Assembly: GCF_001690595.1 (NCBI RefSeq)
Contig: NZ_LZHH01000109.1
Coordinates: 1-64,000 of the forward strand
Length of the DNA: 64,000 nucleotides
Direction: 5' to 3'
DNA from: Gilliamella sp. Choc5-1
GTDB lineage: Bacteria; Pseudomonadota; Gammaproteobacteria; Enterobacterales; Orbaceae
Shown here: piece after piece, positions 9,115 to 19,726 of the stretch
How positions within the stretch are numbered: position 1 is the stretch's first letter
Layout of the letters: each line of letters opens with the position of its first letter
Notes under the pieces: generated by a model
Seen by the model: the letters and a program-made list of their open reading frames with translations, nothing else
What the model was told of the DNA's origin: nothing
The model's database searches: none
Made by a program: the position numbers and the translations under genes

Positions 9115-12006
9115 ATGGTTTATAAAAACAAAAAATTGGTTAATTTTATTTTTAGTGGGATTATTGGGTTACTGCTTGCCACTTCTCCATCTTTTGCCAT
9201 CGAAAATAAGCTTACAAAGCCAGTTTTGATAGAAAAAGTGCAACAAAGTGAACGCGATAAGCGTCAATATGAAGTGATTGAGCTAGCAAATAAAATGCGC
9301 GTGTTACTTGTTTCAGATCCTAAAGCCGTAAAATCACTGGCATCATTAGCACTGCCTGTTGGCTCGTTGCAAGATCCCAAAGAGCAACAAGGGTTGGCGC
9401 ATTATGCTGAACATATGGTATTAATGGGCTCGAAAAATTACCCTGAACCTGCAAGTTTTTCTCAGTTTTTAAGCCGTCATGCCGGTAGTTATAACGCGAG
9501 TACTGCAGCGCATCGAACTGCGTTTTATTTTGAGGTTGAAAATAGTGCTTTTGATAAAGCGCTGGATTATTTAGCTGATGCTATTAGTGCCCCCAATTTG
9601 GATCCTAAATTTGCCGATAAAGAACGTAACGCAGTTAATGCTGAACTGACAATGGCTAGATCAAATGATGGTTTTAGGATAGGGCAAGTTGATTCTGAAA
9701 CAATTAATCAAAACCATCCGAGTTCTCAATTTTCAGGCGGTAATTTAGAAACATTAAGTGATAAAGAAAATAGTAAATTGCAAGATGCTTTAGTGAATTT
9801 TCATAAAAATTATTATTCAGCCAATATTATGGTTGGCGTGATGTATAGCAATCAATCGATCAATAAATTGGCAAAATTAGCTGAAAATAGCTTTGGTAAA
9901 ATCCCTAATAAAAATATTAATGCCCCAATAGTTGATAAGCCTGCTATAACGCCAAATGTGCTAAATAAACAAATTTCTATGGTACCAGCACAACCCAAAA
10001 AACTATTGTTTTTACAGTTTCCGATTGAAAATAATCTGGCTAAATTTGCCGATAAAACTGATGAGTATATCACTTATTTAATCAGTAATAGTAGTCATAA
10101 TACGCTATCTGATCAGTTACAAAAGCAAGGTTTGATTGAAGGAATTAGTTCGTCTATCAATCCCATCCGTTATGGTAATAGTGGTATATTTAGTATTAAT
10201 GTAAGTTTAACCGACGATGGACTTGCTCAAAAAGATAAAGTTATTGGCGCTATTTTTAATTATTTACAGTTAATTCAAAAGCAAGGAATTTCTGATGCTT
10301 ATTATGAAGAGCTCAAAAAAGTTTTAGCGTTAGAGTTTAAATATCAAGATGTTGAGCGTGATATGTCATATGTAGAATGGCTATCGGATCAGATGTTGTT
10401 GTATCCAGTTCAAAATGTGTTAAATTCAGATTATGTTGCTACTCATTTTGATAAATCAGCTATTACGGCACGTTTAAAAAGTTTGACAGCCAATAATGCT
10501 AGAATTTGGGTGATTTCGCCAAACCAAGCTACCAATAAAACTGCTTATTTTGTCGATGCGCCTTATAAAATTGATAATATCACTAGCGAGCAAAAAGCAA
10601 GTTGGTTAGCACTAGGCAAAAATTTTACATTTAGTTTGCCTGAGCTCAATCCTTATATACCTGATAGTTTTACGATTTTAAAACAAAATCGTAATCAAGC
10701 ACAACCTGAAAAATTTAGCAAGCGCGGTAATCATATTCATTTTGCTAGCCAGTATTTTAAAAATGAACCTAAAGCTGCTATTGTTGTTTCATTACGCAAT
10801 AACCAGGCTACTAGTGACGTAAAAGCTGTGGTTGCTTTTAATTTGCTTGATTATATTGTTAGTCGTAATTTAGAACAATTACGATTTCAGGCTGGGGTTG
10901 CAGGTATTTCGTTATCAACTGGTAATGATAATGGCTTAATGATTTCAGCCAGCGGCTTTAATCAACATTTAACAAAGATGGTTACTGGCATACTTGATAA
11001 CTATCGCAAGGCTACTATTGATGAGCAAAGTTTAGCATTAGCTAAATCTTGGTATTTGCAAGAATTGGATAAAGCCGAGCATGCTAAAAGTTATAGGTTA
11101 GCTGTTAATCCTATTAATGCATTGTCGGTATTACCGCATTATTTTGAACGAGATGAAAAACGGCAAATTACAGCAAATATGACCATTAATGACGTGTTAG
11201 CTTACCGTGATAACTTATTAACTCACTCAGTACCTTATATGCTTAGCTTGGGTAATTTGTCTAACGAGGATTCTTTAGATCTTTATCATTCCATTCAAAA
11301 AACACTAGTGCGTGATGTTGAATTTACTCCTGTTGATAATATTCAGATTAAAAAATCATTGGAGGCCAAAATGACTCAATATGCGAAAAGTACTGATAAT
11401 GCTTTGATGATGAGCTATATTCCAACAGGTTATGATCGAATTGCTAGTAGTATGCTAAGTTATACGTTGTCGAAAATTATTTCACCTTGGTTTTATGATC
11501 AGTTACGCACCAATGAACAACTCGGCTACGCCGTATTTGCTAGCCCTGTTACAGTTGGAGATTCAGTTGGAATGAGTTTTATCATTCAAAGCAACCAATA
11601 CGATCCAGTTTATTTATTTAAGCGTTACCAAGAATTTTATCCTGTTATATTAAGTAAGCTTAAAGCATTATCTAAAGAAGATATTGAGCAATATAAAAAA
11701 GCGGTACTTGATGAATTGAAAATGCCTCCGCAAACATTGGATGAAGAGTTTAGTCGTTATATGGCTGACTATCGGAATTCGCGTTTTATGTTTGATTCAC
11801 GGCACAAAAAAATTGAACAATTGAAAAAAATCACTCAACAAGATTTAGTTGATTTTTATAACCGTTCAGTTATGGATAAAAAAGGTTTTGTATTTGCATC
11901 GCAAATTCTTGGTAAGCGTGAAGATAATGCTAAACAACCAGAGGCAATTTCTGAGTTTACTGAATTTGAAAATGTATCGGCATTGCAAAATGAGTTATTA
12001 AAATAG
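9115..12006 (+). CDS. ptrA: Pitrilysin (protease III), periplasmic M16 zinc peptidase
   Basis: 963 residues, almost the length of E. coli PtrA (962). A signal peptide (hydrophobic segment ending SPSFA) sends it to the periplasm. The inverted zinc motif HYAEH is at residues 96-100, and the third zinc ligand is E177 in NAVNAELTM. Four M16 repeats are expected, with only the N-terminal one catalytic. The late segment LRTNEQLGYAVF is typical of the inactive C-terminal half. It degrades small peptides. In E. coli ptrA sits between recC and recB; here neither recBCD gene is adjacent. Confidence 0.92.
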   Translation: MVYKNKKLVNFIFSGIIGLLLATSPSFAIENKLTKPVLIEKVQQSERDKRQYEVIELANKMRVLLVSDPKAVKSLASLALPVGSLQDPKEQQGLAHYAEHMVLMGSKNYPEPASFSQFLSRHAGSYNASTAAHRTAFYFEVENSAFDKALDYLADAISAPNLDPKFADKERNAVNAELTMARSNDGFRIGQVDSETINQNHPSSQFSGGNLETLSDKENSKLQDALVNFHKNYYSANIMVGVMYSNQSINKLAKLAENSFGKIPNKNINAPIVDKPAITPNVLNKQISMVPAQPKKLLFLQFPIENNLAKFADKTDEYITYLISNSSHNTLSDQLQKQGLIEGISSSINPIRYGNSGIFSINVSLTDDGLAQKDKVIGAIFNYLQLIQKQGISDAYYEELKKVLALEFKYQDVERDMSYVEWLSDQMLLYPVQNVLNSDYVATHFDKSAITARLKSLTANNARIWVISPNQATNKTAYFVDAPYKIDNITSEQKASWLALGKNFTFSLPELNPYIPDSFTILKQNRNQAQPEKFSKRGNHIHFASQYFKNEPKAAIVVSLRNNQATSDVKAVVAFNLLDYIVSRNLEQLRFQAGVAGISLSTGNDNGLMISASGFNQHLTKMVTGILDNYRKATIDEQSLALAKSWYLQELDKAEHAKSYRLAVNPINALSVLPHYFERDEKRQITANMTINDVLAYRDNLLTHSVPYMLSLGNLSNEDSLDLYHSIQKTLVRDVEFTPVDNIQIKKSLEAKMTQYAKSTDNALMMSYIPTGYDRIASSMLSYTLSKIISPWFYDQLRTNEQLGYAVFASPVTVGDSVGMSFIIQSNQYDPVYLFKRYQEFYPVILSKLKALSKEDIEQYKKAVLDELKMPPQTLDEEFSRYMADYRNSRFMFDSRHKKIEQLKKITQQDLVDFYNRSVMDKKGFVFASQILGKREDNAKQPEAISEFTEFENVSALQNELLK

Positions 12007-12054
12007 GTGTTATTTAAGTTGTTGATGAAAATATAGGCTACGCCTGAAACATTT

Positions 12055-12088
12055 TGCCAAAAATTGGCATTGCTATCACCTTGTGATA
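12055..12088. promoter_or_regulatory. Two adjacent 6-3-6 palindromes, probable operator of the XRE regulator
   Basis: TGCCAA-AAA-TTGGCA (12055-12069) and TATCAC-CTT-GTGATA (12074-12088) are two perfect palindromes of identical geometry, with centres 19 bp apart. They end 32 bp before the start of the helix-turn-helix gene. A further TGCCAAAA half-site follows near 12092. Position and symmetry suggest autoregulation. Confidence 0.5.
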
Positions 12089-12120
12089 CACTGCCAAAAT
12101 CCCAATAGTTTGAGTATATT

Positions 12121-12984
12121 ATGATTACTGGATCGATTGATTATTGTGCTATAGGTCAACGTTTACGTGCGTATAGGATTGCCGCTTCACTGAAGGCTGA
12201 AGATGTTGCTGATAGTCTTAAAATTTCAAGAGCAGCAGTCTATCGGTTAGAAAAAGGTGAAATTGTTAAAATAGAAACCCTAGAACGACTGGCATCTTTA
12301 CTCGGTACTTCTTTTGCGAGTTTACTAGGCATTGATACTGAGTATTATTCGAGTGGTGAAGGTTTTTTTGAACGTATGCGCCAGTTAGAAGAACAATCAA
12401 CCCATATCTATTCTCACTTTGATCCTTTTTCATTTTTATTAACTTCTCCAGATTATTTAACCCATTTAGCCATGATGCTAAATGAGTCGATTGAATCTCA
12501 AAAATATTCAGTAATTTTGGCGATTTTAAAAGATCGTAAAAAGCAGTTTTATCAATCTGTTCCTAAAGTGATTAATTTAATTAGCTTACGTAATATTGAA
12601 CGATTTTTGCATATTGGTTTAGTGGGTAATTTGACTATTTCGCCTGGTAAAAAGTCTGAAAGGATGCTACTTGCTCGCAACGAAATTTATCATTTAATTG
12701 ATCTAATAGAACAGCAATCTTTTGCTTCAACTATTGCTATTACGCAAGAAGCTATTCCATCAATTACATTCCAAATTTTTTACCAAAACGACAACCCAAT
12801 TTCGTTGGCAATGAGTCCATTTCGCTTAGGTGAATTGCCGAATGTGACAACAGGTATTGCTTCTATTACCTCATCGCAAGATGCTATTAAACGTTATCGT
12901 CATCTTTTTGATAAGTTATGGCAAAATAGTGCTAAAGATCATCACGCTATTGATTTGCTAAAAGCAACATTAGATAAATTTTAA
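12121..12984 (+). CDS. XRE-family helix-turn-helix transcriptional regulator
   Basis: 287 residues. Residues about 10-70 form a Cro/C1-type helix-turn-helix ([19 protein letters not shown], then [13 protein letters not shown] and LERLASLLG). The remaining 200 or so residues form an uncharacterised ligand-type domain with no motif I can name. It starts 114 bp after ptrA, behind two palindromes that look like operators. It precedes aroA by 29 bp and so may be co-transcribed with the aroA-cmk operon. In E. coli serC occupies this place. The effector is unknown. Confidence 0.78.
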   Translation: MITGSIDYCAIGQRLRAYRIAASLKAEDVADSLKISRAAVYRLEKGEIVKIETLERLASLLGTSFASLLGIDTEYYSSGEGFFERMRQLEEQSTHIYSHFDPFSFLLTSPDYLTHLAMMLNESIESQKYSVILAILKDRKKQFYQSVPKVINLISLRNIERFLHIGLVGNLTISPGKKSERMLLARNEIYHLIDLIEQQSFASTIAITQEAIPSITFQIFYQNDNPISLAMSPFRLGELPNVTTGIASITSSQDAIKRYRHLFDKLWQNSAKDHHAIDLLKATLDKF

Positions 12985-13013
12985 ATATTTATGAAATCTT
13001 AACGAGAGACATT

Positions 13014-14294
13014 ATGTTATCTTTGACGTTACAACCAATAAAATCATTTAGTGGCACTATTAATTTGCCAGGATCTAAAAGCGTGTCTAATCGTGCTTTA
13101 TTGCTATCAGCTCTAAGTAAGGGTAATACGCGTTTAACTAATTTACTTGATAGCGATGATGTGCGTTATATGCTTGATGCGCTTGCAGCATTAGGTGTGA
13201 AGTACCAGCTATCACACGATCGGACTATTTGTGATATTCAAGGCGTAGGGGGGATGTTGCAATCTGACCATGCATTAGAGCTTTTTTTAGGTAATGCTGG
13301 TACAGCAATGCGCCCTTTAGCTGCAGCTTTATGCCTTGGTCATAATAATATTGTGTTAACAGGCGAACCACGCATGAAAGAGCGCCCAATTGGCCATTTA
13401 GTCGATGCGCTGCGTCAAGGTGGTGCTAAAATTGATTATCTCGAAAATGAAGGATACCCACCATTACACCTTCATGGTGGTTTTATTGGTGGTGAAATCC
13501 AAGTTGATGGTTCGGTCTCTAGCCAATTTTTAACTGCGTTGCTAATGGCTTCGCCATTAGCACAAAATGATACTCAAATTACTATAATTGGTGATTTGGT
13601 GTCTAAGCCTTATATTGATATCACTATTAAGATGATGGCTATGTTTGGTGTTTTGGTTACCAATCACAATTATCAAAAATTTACTGTTAAAGCTAATCAG
13701 TGTTATCAATCGCCAGGCGATTATTTAGTTGAAGGCGATGCTTCTTCTGCTTCTTATTTTTTAGCAGCGGCAGCAATTAAAGGCGGCACTGTTCGTGTTA
13801 CAGGAATTGGTAAAAAAAGTTTGCAAGGAGATACGCAATTTGCTCATGTGCTTGAAAAAATGGGCGCTAAAATCACTTGGGCTGATGATTATATTGAATG
13901 TTCACATGGTGAATTAAATGGTATTGATATGGATATGAACCATATTCCCGATGCGGCAATGACTATCGCCACAACAGCGCTGTTTGCTAAAGGTGCAACA
14001 ACAATTCGTAATATTTACAATTGGCGAGTGAAAGAAACTGATCGCTTATATGCGATGGCAACTGAATTAAGAAAGGTTGGCGCAACTGTTGATGAAGGTC
14101 ACGATTATATTACTATTGTGCCGCCCAATAAATTGATCCATGCTGAAATCGAAACTTATAATGATCATCGTATTGCTATGTGTTTTTCATTAGTGGCGCT
14201 TTCTGATACGCCTGTGACAATATTAGATCCTAAATGCACAATGAAAACTTTTCCTGATTATTTTGAACAATTTAAAAAATTAAGCGAACAATAA
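13014..14294 (+). CDS. aroA: 3-phosphoshikimate 1-carboxyvinyltransferase (EPSP synthase)
   Basis: AroA catalyses step six of the shikimate pathway, joining shikimate 3-phosphate and phosphoenolpyruvate. The protein has 426 residues, normal for enterobacterial AroA. Signatures are [17 protein letters not shown] (residues 18-34), the PEP-binding [10 protein letters not shown] (residues 93-102, with Gly96 and Pro101 in the usual class I state) and RVKETDRL near the C-terminus. A GAGAGA ribosome binding site precedes the ATG. The stop is one base from cmk, indicating translational coupling. Confidence 0.97.
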   Translation: MLSLTLQPIKSFSGTINLPGSKSVSNRALLLSALSKGNTRLTNLLDSDDVRYMLDALAALGVKYQLSHDRTICDIQGVGGMLQSDHALELFLGNAGTAMRPLAAALCLGHNNIVLTGEPRMKERPIGHLVDALRQGGAKIDYLENEGYPPLHLHGGFIGGEIQVDGSVSSQFLTALLMASPLAQNDTQITIIGDLVSKPYIDITIKMMAMFGVLVTNHNYQKFTVKANQCYQSPGDYLVEGDASSASYFLAAAAIKGGTVRVTGIGKKSLQGDTQFAHVLEKMGAKITWADDYIECSHGELNGIDMDMNHIPDAAMTIATTALFAKGATTIRNIYNWRVKETDRLYAMATELRKVGATVDEGHDYITIVPPNKLIHAEIETYNDHRIAMCFSLVALSDTPVTILDPKCTMKTFPDYFEQFKKLSEQ

Positions 14295-14295
14295 A

Positions 14296-14976
14296 ATGAA
14301 TAAAATAGTTCCCGTTGTTGCTGTTGATGGACCAAGTGGTGTTGGCAAGGGCACGTTATGTCAGGCATTAGCCAATCATTTAAAATGGCATCTTTTAGAT
14401 TCAGGTGCTATCTATCGTGTGCTTGCATTATCCGCTCTTGAAAAAAATATTGCATTGGATGATGAAAACCAGTTAGTTAATTTAGCGTTAAACTTACCTT
14501 TGACTTTTGATAGTAATGATATTGAAGTCAAGGTTTTGTTAAGTGGTGTTGATGTAACAAAACGTATCCGCACTGAAGAAACAGGAGGTGCTGCTTCAAA
14601 AGTGGCTGCACTCAATAAAGTTAGAGCTGCATTATTACAGCGACAACGTGATTTTAGACAAGCACCAGGGCTTATTGCAGATGGTCGAGACATGGGGAGT
14701 GTGGTGTTTAGCGATGCGCCTGTTAAAATTTTTCTTGATGCAAGTGCACAATCACGAGCCGAAAGACGAATGAAACAGTTGCAACATAGGCAAAAACATG
14801 TTAAATTCGCCGAAATTTTGCAGGAGATAACTGAGCGCGATGAACGTGATCGTAATCGGGCTGTTGCGCCACTTAAACCTGCTGTTGATGCGTTAATAAT
14901 TGATACTACATCGCTTTCTATTCAAGATGTTTTTGAACAATCTATTACGTATATAAACAAAAAAATTGTGTTGTAA
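14296..14976 (+). CDS. cmk: Cytidylate kinase
   Basis: Cmk phosphorylates CMP and dCMP with ATP in nucleotide salvage. The protein has 226 residues. The P-loop GPSGVGKGT is at residues 12-20, followed by DSGAIYR and [12 protein letters not shown], the CMP-binding region. RMKQLQ and [13 protein letters not shown] form the lid and catalytic arginine segments. It is tightly coupled to aroA, with one base between the genes, and lies 115 bp ahead of rpsA, the classical gene order. Confidence 0.97.
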   Translation: MNKIVPVVAVDGPSGVGKGTLCQALANHLKWHLLDSGAIYRVLALSALEKNIALDDENQLVNLALNLPLTFDSNDIEVKVLLSGVDVTKRIRTEETGGAASKVAALNKVRAALLQRQRDFRQAPGLIADGRDMGSVVFSDAPVKIFLDASAQSRAERRMKQLQHRQKHVKFAEILQEITERDERDRNRAVAPLKPAVDALIIDTTSLSIQDVFEQSITYINKKIVL

Positions 14977-15091
14977 GTTAGTTTACAGCGTGATAAAACC
15001 AAGCTCCATCACAAGGATGAGTGGAGTATCATCAATAACCCCACAAGACATGATGTAATGTGGACGTTAAATAAATTTTAAGTATATAAAT
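14977..15091 (+). promoter_or_regulatory. rpsA leader with GGA-containing hairpins and no strong Shine-Dalgarno
   Basis: The 115-bp leader contains three GGA triplets, within AAGGATGA, TGGAGT and TGGACG. A short stem CTCCA/TGGAG (15004-15008 with 15022-15026) is possible. No good Shine-Dalgarno precedes the rpsA ATG, where the sequence is AAGTATATAAAT. In E. coli, S1 represses its own mRNA through a structured leader with GGA loops and a degenerate ribosome binding site. This leader has the same general character; the exact fold is inferred. Confidence 0.45.
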
Positions 15092-16774
15092 ATGACTGAA
15101 TCTTTTGCTCAACTCTTTGAAGAGTCTTTAAATCAACTAGACACTCGTTCTGGTAATATGATCCGTGGTACTGTCGTTGCAATCGACAAAGATGTTGTTT
15201 TAGTTGATGCTGGTTTAAAATCTGAATCCGCAATTCCAGTAGAGCAGTTTAAAAATTCCCAAGGTGAACTAGAAGTTCAAGTTGGTGATATTGTTGATGT
15301 TGTGCTTGACTCAATTGAAGATGGCTTTGGCGAAACAATTTTATCTCGCGAAAAAGCTAAACGTCATGAAGCATGGATAATACTAGAAAAAGCAGTTGAA
15401 GATGCTGCAACAGTTTTAGGTGTTATCAATGGTAAAGTTAAAGGTGGCTTTACGGTTGATCTTAATGGCGTTCGTGCGTTCCTACCTGGTTCGCTTGTTG
15501 ATGTTCGTCCATTACGCGATACTTCTCATATCGAAAACAGAGAAATCGAATTAAAAGTAATTAAATTAGATCAAAAACGTAATAACGTTGTTGTTTCACG
15601 TCGTGCAGTTATTGAATCTGAAAATAGTGCAGAGAGAGAACAACTTCTTGAAAATCTACAAGAAGGTTCAGAAGTTAAAGGTATTATTAAAAATCTTACA
15701 GATTACGGTGCATTCGTTGATCTTGGTGGGGTTGATGGTTTACTTCATATCACAGATATGGCCTGGAAACGTGTTAAACATCCAAGTGAAGTGGTTGAAG
15801 TGGGTCAAGAATTACTTGTTAAAGTACTTAAGTTTGACAAAGACCGCTCACGTGTTTCTCTTGGCTTAAAACAATTAGGCGAAGATCCATGGGTTTCAAT
15901 TGCTAAACGTTACCCAGAAGGTACTAAAGTAACAGGTAAAGTAACTAACTTAACTGATTACGGTTGTTTTGTTGAAATCGAAACTGGCGTTGAAGGTTTA
16001 GTTCACGTTTCTGAAATGGATTGGACAAACAAAAACATCCACCCATCTAAAGTAGTTAGCTTAGGTGATGAAGTTGAAGTTATTGTGCTTGAAATTGATG
16101 AAGAACGTCGTCGTATTTCTCTTGGTCTTAAACAATGTAAACCAAACCCATGGTTACAATTTGCTGAATCACACAATAAAGGTGATAAAGTTAGCGGTAA
16201 GATCAAATCAATCACTGATTTCGGTATCTTTATTGGTTTAGATGGCGGTATTGATGGTTTAGTTCATCTTTCAGACATTTCTTGGAATATGCCTGGCGAA
16301 GAAGCAGTTAAAGCTTATAAGAAAGGTGATGATATTGAAGCGGTTGTGTTACAAGTTGATGCAGAACGTGAACGTATCTCTTTAGGTGTTAAACAACTAG
16401 AAGATGATCCATTTAGTAGTTTTGCGTCTAACTACAAAAAAGGTAATATTGTTAAAGGTACTGTAACAGCTGTTGATGCTAAAGGTGCAACTATCGAAAT
16501 CGCTGAAGGTATTGAAGGCTACTTAAAAGCTCAAGATATTGCTCGTGAGCGTATTGAAGATGCGACAACAGCATTAAAAGTTGGTGATGAAGTTGAAGCT
16601 AAGATTGTCAATATTGATCGTAAAACTCGCACAATTTCATTATCAGTACGTGCAAAAGATGAAGCTGACGAAAAAGAAGCCCTTGCTGCTGTAAATAATA
16701 CTGCAACTCAAGAAGATGCATCATTTACTAACGCAATGGCTGAAGCATTTAAAGCTGCATCAAAAACTGAGTAA
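15092..16774 (+). CDS. rpsA: 30S ribosomal protein S1
   Basis: 560 residues with six S1 (OB-fold) repeats, visible as recurrent VxGxVxxxxDYGxFV and GLxHxSxM patterns. Examples are [24 protein letters not shown] and [24 protein letters not shown]1 binds mRNA and helps its unfolding and docking on the 30S subunit. Codon use is markedly biased towards GGT, CGT and GTT-type codons, as expected for very high expression. A terminator follows directly, before ihfB. Confidence 0.98.
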   Translation: MTESFAQLFEESLNQLDTRSGNMIRGTVVAIDKDVVLVDAGLKSESAIPVEQFKNSQGELEVQVGDIVDVVLDSIEDGFGETILSREKAKRHEAWIILEKAVEDAATVLGVINGKVKGGFTVDLNGVRAFLPGSLVDVRPLRDTSHIENREIELKVIKLDQKRNNVVVSRRAVIESENSAEREQLLENLQEGSEVKGIIKNLTDYGAFVDLGGVDGLLHITDMAWKRVKHPSEVVEVGQELLVKVLKFDKDRSRVSLGLKQLGEDPWVSIAKRYPEGTKVTGKVTNLTDYGCFVEIETGVEGLVHVSEMDWTNKNIHPSKVVSLGDEVEVIVLEIDEERRRISLGLKQCKPNPWLQFAESHNKGDKVSGKIKSITDFGIFIGLDGGIDGLVHLSDISWNMPGEEAVKAYKKGDDIEAVVLQVDAERERISLGVKQLEDDPFSSFASNYKKGNIVKGTVTAVDAKGATIEIAEGIEGYLKAQDIARERIEDATTALKVGDEVEAKIVNIDRKTRTISLSVRAKDEADEKEALAAVNNTATQEDASFTNAMAEAFKAASKTE

Positions 16775-16794
16775 AAAATATTTATGTAAAGAGT

Positions 16795-16820
16795 AAAGAG
16801 GGCTTGCCCTCTTTTTCTTT
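16795..16820 (+). terminator. Rho-independent terminator of rpsA
   Basis: AAAGAGGGC (16795-16803) pairs with GCCCTCTTT (16806-16814), and the run TTCTTTT follows. It lies between rpsA and ihfB, so ihfB probably has its own promoter or relies on readthrough. Confidence 0.85.
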
Positions 16821-16872
16821 TGTGGTATAAAATGAACAAGTTACATACCGCATAAATAAATTAGGAGTGATC

Positions 16873-17163
16873 ATGAATAGATCAGATTTAGTAGAACGAA
16901 TTGTTAACTGGCGAACACATCTTCCTGTTCAATTAGTTGATGATTCAGTTAGAGATATCATCGAACAGATCGCTTTAGCTATGGAAAGTAACGATCGTGT
17001 AGAAATTCGAGGCTTTGGTAGTTTTAGTTTAAACTATCGTGCTCCACGTAAAGCTAGAAACCCTAGAACTGGTGGTAATGTTGAAGTTAAACATAAATAT
17101 ATTCCGCATTTCAAACCAGGTAAAGAATTACGTGAAAGAGTAAATAATGCAGTAAATGCATAG
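16873..17163 (+). CDS. ihfB: Integration host factor subunit beta
   Basis: 96 residues, a DNABII-family nucleoid protein that pairs with IhfA to bend DNA sharply. The family core [15 protein letters not shown] is followed by the DNA-binding arm with RNPRTG and the C-terminal [17 protein letters not shown]. The frame could begin at a GTG at 16867. I chose the ATG at 16873, which has TAGGAG at ideal distance and aligns with known IHF-beta N-termini. It follows rpsA as in E. coli. Confidence 0.96.
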   Translation: MNRSDLVERIVNWRTHLPVQLVDDSVRDIIEQIALAMESNDRVEIRGFGSFSLNYRAPRKARNPRTGGNVEVKHKYIPHFKPGKELRERVNNAVNA

Positions 17164-17187
17164 TCTTTAAATTCTATATTTAGCAAG

Positions 17188-17221
17188 AAGCTATTGAGTC
17201 AAATCAATGGCTTTTTATTTT
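17188..17221 (+). terminator. Rho-independent terminator of ihfB
   Basis: AAGCTATTGA (17188-17197) pairs with TCAATGGCTT (17204-17213), with one G-T pair, followed by TTTATTTT. It begins 25 bp after the ihfB stop. Confidence 0.78.
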
Positions 17222-17416
17222 AAATAGTTTATAGTGAGCAAAAACCTCGATCGATCTTTCTTTAACAGGTTATAAATGGCTTGTCGGCCGAGCAAAAATG
17301 TTTAGCTAACCATAAAACCATAACCGTTATTACAGTTATTTTTCTTTATAATAGTGTGTTAGCTTTTGTATATGTTTGTATACGTAAAGAATGTGAGTAA
17401 TTTTTACAATTGATAT

Positions 17417-18133
17417 TTATTCTAATCCTCTGCGTGCAATATATTCAAACCTATATTGGAATCCCCTTAAATATTGAATACTATATTCAAATACTTCGCC
17501 ATTAACTAATTCACTAGTTGAACGTAGGCATAATATAGGATAATTTGTTTCGATATTTAAATGTTTAGCAACAATGCTAGTTGCCAAAACTGGCTTTAAG
17601 TCTTGCCTACTTAGCGATATTTGATAGCCTTTTTGTTTTTCAATATAGTGATACTTCGATGTTTGCATTACTTTAACACTGAGATCAGGAAATAGTGAAA
17701 GAGGCATGTAACTTTGCTCTAAAATTTCAGGCTCATCGTCTATTGTTCTAATACGTATTATTGAGTATATCAATGTGCCAACTTCAATATTTAGATGCTT
17801 TGCAATAACGGGTTGTGCTTGTTCTAACTGAAAATGTATTACTTTTGTACTAGCAATTCTTCCTTGTGAGGTAATGTTTTCTTCAAATCCTTTTAATTGA
17901 AAGGCATCGTGTTTAGCCGAATTACATTTAACATAGGTACCACTTCCTTTTATACGCACTAATAATCCTTGTTTTTCAAGTAGTTCAAGAGCTTTGCGAA
18001 CAGTGACACGGCTAACATTATATATTTCTTGTAAAGCTTGTTCTGTAGGTAATACATCTTCAACATCTAATTCGCCAGAACGAATTTTTTTCTCAATAGT
18101 TTCAGCTATTTGTCGATAAAGTGGCTTACTCAT
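17417..18133 (-). CDS. GntR/HutC-family regulator (UTRA domain), probable alpha-glucoside repressor
   Basis: 238 residues. An N-terminal winged helix (LPTEQALQEIYNVSRVTVRKALELLEKQGLL, quoted in part: VSRVTVRKALELL) is followed by KGSGTYV. From about residue 90 comes a UTRA ligand-binding domain ending in YEYSIQYLRG-type sequence (here FEYSIQYLRGFQYRFEY). Such proteins usually sense a phosphorylated sugar. I chose the second ATG, at 18133, because its AGGA is properly spaced; the one at 18139 is too close. It is divergent from the GH4 and PTS genes, with an 11-bp inverted repeat between. It is therefore probably their repressor, relieved by a 6-phospho-glucoside. Confidence 0.88.
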   Translation of the reverse strand: MSKPLYRQIAETIEKKIRSGELDVEDVLPTEQALQEIYNVSRVTVRKALELLEKQGLLVRIKGSGTYVKCNSAKHDAFQLKGFEENITSQGRIASTKVIHFQLEQAQPVIAKHLNIEVGTLIYSIIRIRTIDDEPEILEQSYMPLSLFPDLSVKVMQTSKYHYIEKQKGYQISLSRQDLKPVLATSIVAKHLNIETNYPILCLRSTSELVNGEVFEYSIQYLRGFQYRFEYIARRGLE

Positions 18134-18275
18134 AATCATATCCTACATATGAAATTTGTATTATCTTAACATTCAATAGTCAAAATATCATCAAATGAAA
18201 AATATTATTCTTTGAGCCTAACTATTATTGTTAAGTATCATTTATATGCCTATTTTCTGATACCGATAAAAATTT

Positions 18276-18291
18276 TGTGATCTTTTTCACA
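18276..18291 (+). promoter_or_regulatory. Consensus CRP-binding site upstream of the GH4-PTS genes
   Basis: TGTGA-TCTTTT-TCACA is a full match to the TGTGA-N6-TCACA consensus, with a TTT flank on the left. It lies about 100 bp before the GH4 start codon and just upstream of the inverted repeat at 18301. This is the usual layout of a cAMP-CRP-activated sugar operon. Confidence 0.75.
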
Positions 18292-18300
18292 TTAGTATTA

Positions 18301-18329
18301 AATAAGTATTATTTAATTTAATACTTATT
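18301..18329. promoter_or_regulatory. 11-bp perfect inverted repeat, candidate GntR operator
   Basis: AATAAGTATTA (18301-18311) and TAATACTTATT (18319-18329) are perfect inverted repeats separated by 7 bp. They lie between the divergent GntR and GH4 genes, immediately downstream of the CRP site. A repressor bound here would block the GH4-PTS promoter. The AT-rich sequence could also hold the -10 element. Confidence 0.6.
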
Positions 18330-18381
18330 GATAACATATAAATGTGTTTTTTATTCACAAATAGAGTTGAGGAAATTGGTT

Positions 18382-19710
18382 ATGAAAAAGATTAATTTAA
18401 CCGTTGTAGGTGCAGGTAGTACTTATACATTAGGTATTATGAGAAGTCTTGTTACAGAAAAACAAAATTTTCCGTTAAAACGCGTTGTTTTTTATGATAT
18501 TGATGCAGCCCGTCAGGAGCTAAATGCCAAAGCAACTGAAATTATGTTTAAAGAACTTTATCCTGAAATTGAAGAGTTCATCTATACAACAGATAGAAAA
18601 ATTGCTTTTGAAAACTCTGATTTCTTTTTTATGCAAATTCGTACCGGTGGTTTAAAAATGCGTGAGCGTGATGAACAAATCCCCTTATCTCACCAATGTG
18701 TAGGTCAAGAAACATGTGGTGCAGGTGGAATGGCTTACGGTTTGCGTTCCATAGGCGATATGATCGATCTTGTTCATGAAATTCGTTCATATAAAAAAGA
18801 TGCTTGGATCTTAAACTATACTAACCCAGCTGCGATTGTTGCAGATGCCTTAAACCGAGAATTTCCTAATGATAATCGAATTTTAAATATTTGTGATATG
18901 CCTGCAGCAATCATGGTGAGCTACGCTAAATTACTTGGCTGTGAAATTTGGGATTTTGTACCGGAATACTTTGGTTTAAATCATTATGGTTGGTTTACTA
19001 AAATTAAAAATAAACAAGGCGAAGATTTAACTCAACGTATTAAAGATATTATTTTAAAAGAGGGGATTAAAGCAGTTGATTCAATTATTGCTAATGATCC
19101 TTCTTGGCAAGCAACGTTTAAAAACATGGAAACAATGTTAAGAGATAACCCTGAATTTTTGCCAAATACTTATTTACAATACTATTTATATCCAGAAAAA
19201 ATGGTGAGTAAAGAAGATATTAATAATACGCGTGCGCGCCAAGTTATCAATGGGCGTGAAAAACAAGTATTTGAAATGTGTAAACGTATTATTGAAAAAA
19301 ATTCTATTGTTGGTGAACAGCTTCATGATGATATTCATGGTCGTTATATGATTCGTGTTGCTGCATCACTAGCTTATAACAAAGGCGATATCTATCTTGT
19401 GATTGTTCCAAACAAAGGCATTATTAGCAACATACAAGATGATGCAATGGTTGAAGTGCCTTGTATGTTAACTTCTGATGGCCCTAAAGCGTTTGCTATT
19501 GGTAAGATTCCGACATTCCAAAAAGCGATGATAGAAATCCAATTAGGTTATGAAAAATTAGTCGTTGATGCTTGGTATGAAGGTTCTAAACAAAAATTAA
19601 TCAATGCCTTAACGTTAAATAGAACTGTTGTTAACGTTCCAAAAGCAAAAGTAATTGTTGAAGAAATCTTAAACGAAAATAAAGACTATTTACCTCAGTT
19701 TTTTAAATAA
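18382..19710 (+). CDS. GH4-family 6-phospho-alpha-glucosidase
   Basis: 442 residues. It hydrolyses PTS-phosphorylated disaccharides such as maltose 6'-phosphate, by the NAD+- and Mn2+-dependent redox mechanism of GH4. Visible features are the Rossmann motif VGAGSTYTLG at the N-terminus, ERDEQIPL, GQETCGAGG, NYTNPAAI, the metal-binding cysteine in ILNICDMP and histidine in GLNHYGW. The last three resemble recalled GlvA. The frame is open from 18328, but the ATG at 18382 is preceded by GAGG and starts at the family N-terminus (MKKINLTVVGAG). The PTS permease follows, and the substrate is inferred from it. Confidence 0.9.
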   Translation: MKKINLTVVGAGSTYTLGIMRSLVTEKQNFPLKRVVFYDIDAARQELNAKATEIMFKELYPEIEEFIYTTDRKIAFENSDFFFMQIRTGGLKMRERDEQIPLSHQCVGQETCGAGGMAYGLRSIGDMIDLVHEIRSYKKDAWILNYTNPAAIVADALNREFPNDNRILNICDMPAAIMVSYAKLLGCEIWDFVPEYFGLNHYGWFTKIKNKQGEDLTQRIKDIILKEGIKAVDSIIANDPSWQATFKNMETMLRDNPEFLPNTYLQYYLYPEKMVSKEDINNTRARQVINGREKQVFEMCKRIIEKNSIVGEQLHDDIHGRYMIRVAASLAYNKGDIYLVIVPNKGIISNIQDDAMVEVPCMLTSDGPKAFAIGKIPTFQKAMIEIQLGYEKLVVDAWYEGSKQKLINALTLNRTVVNVPKAKVIVEEILNENKDYLPQFFK

Positions 19711-19726
19711 TTATTTTGTTTAACAC

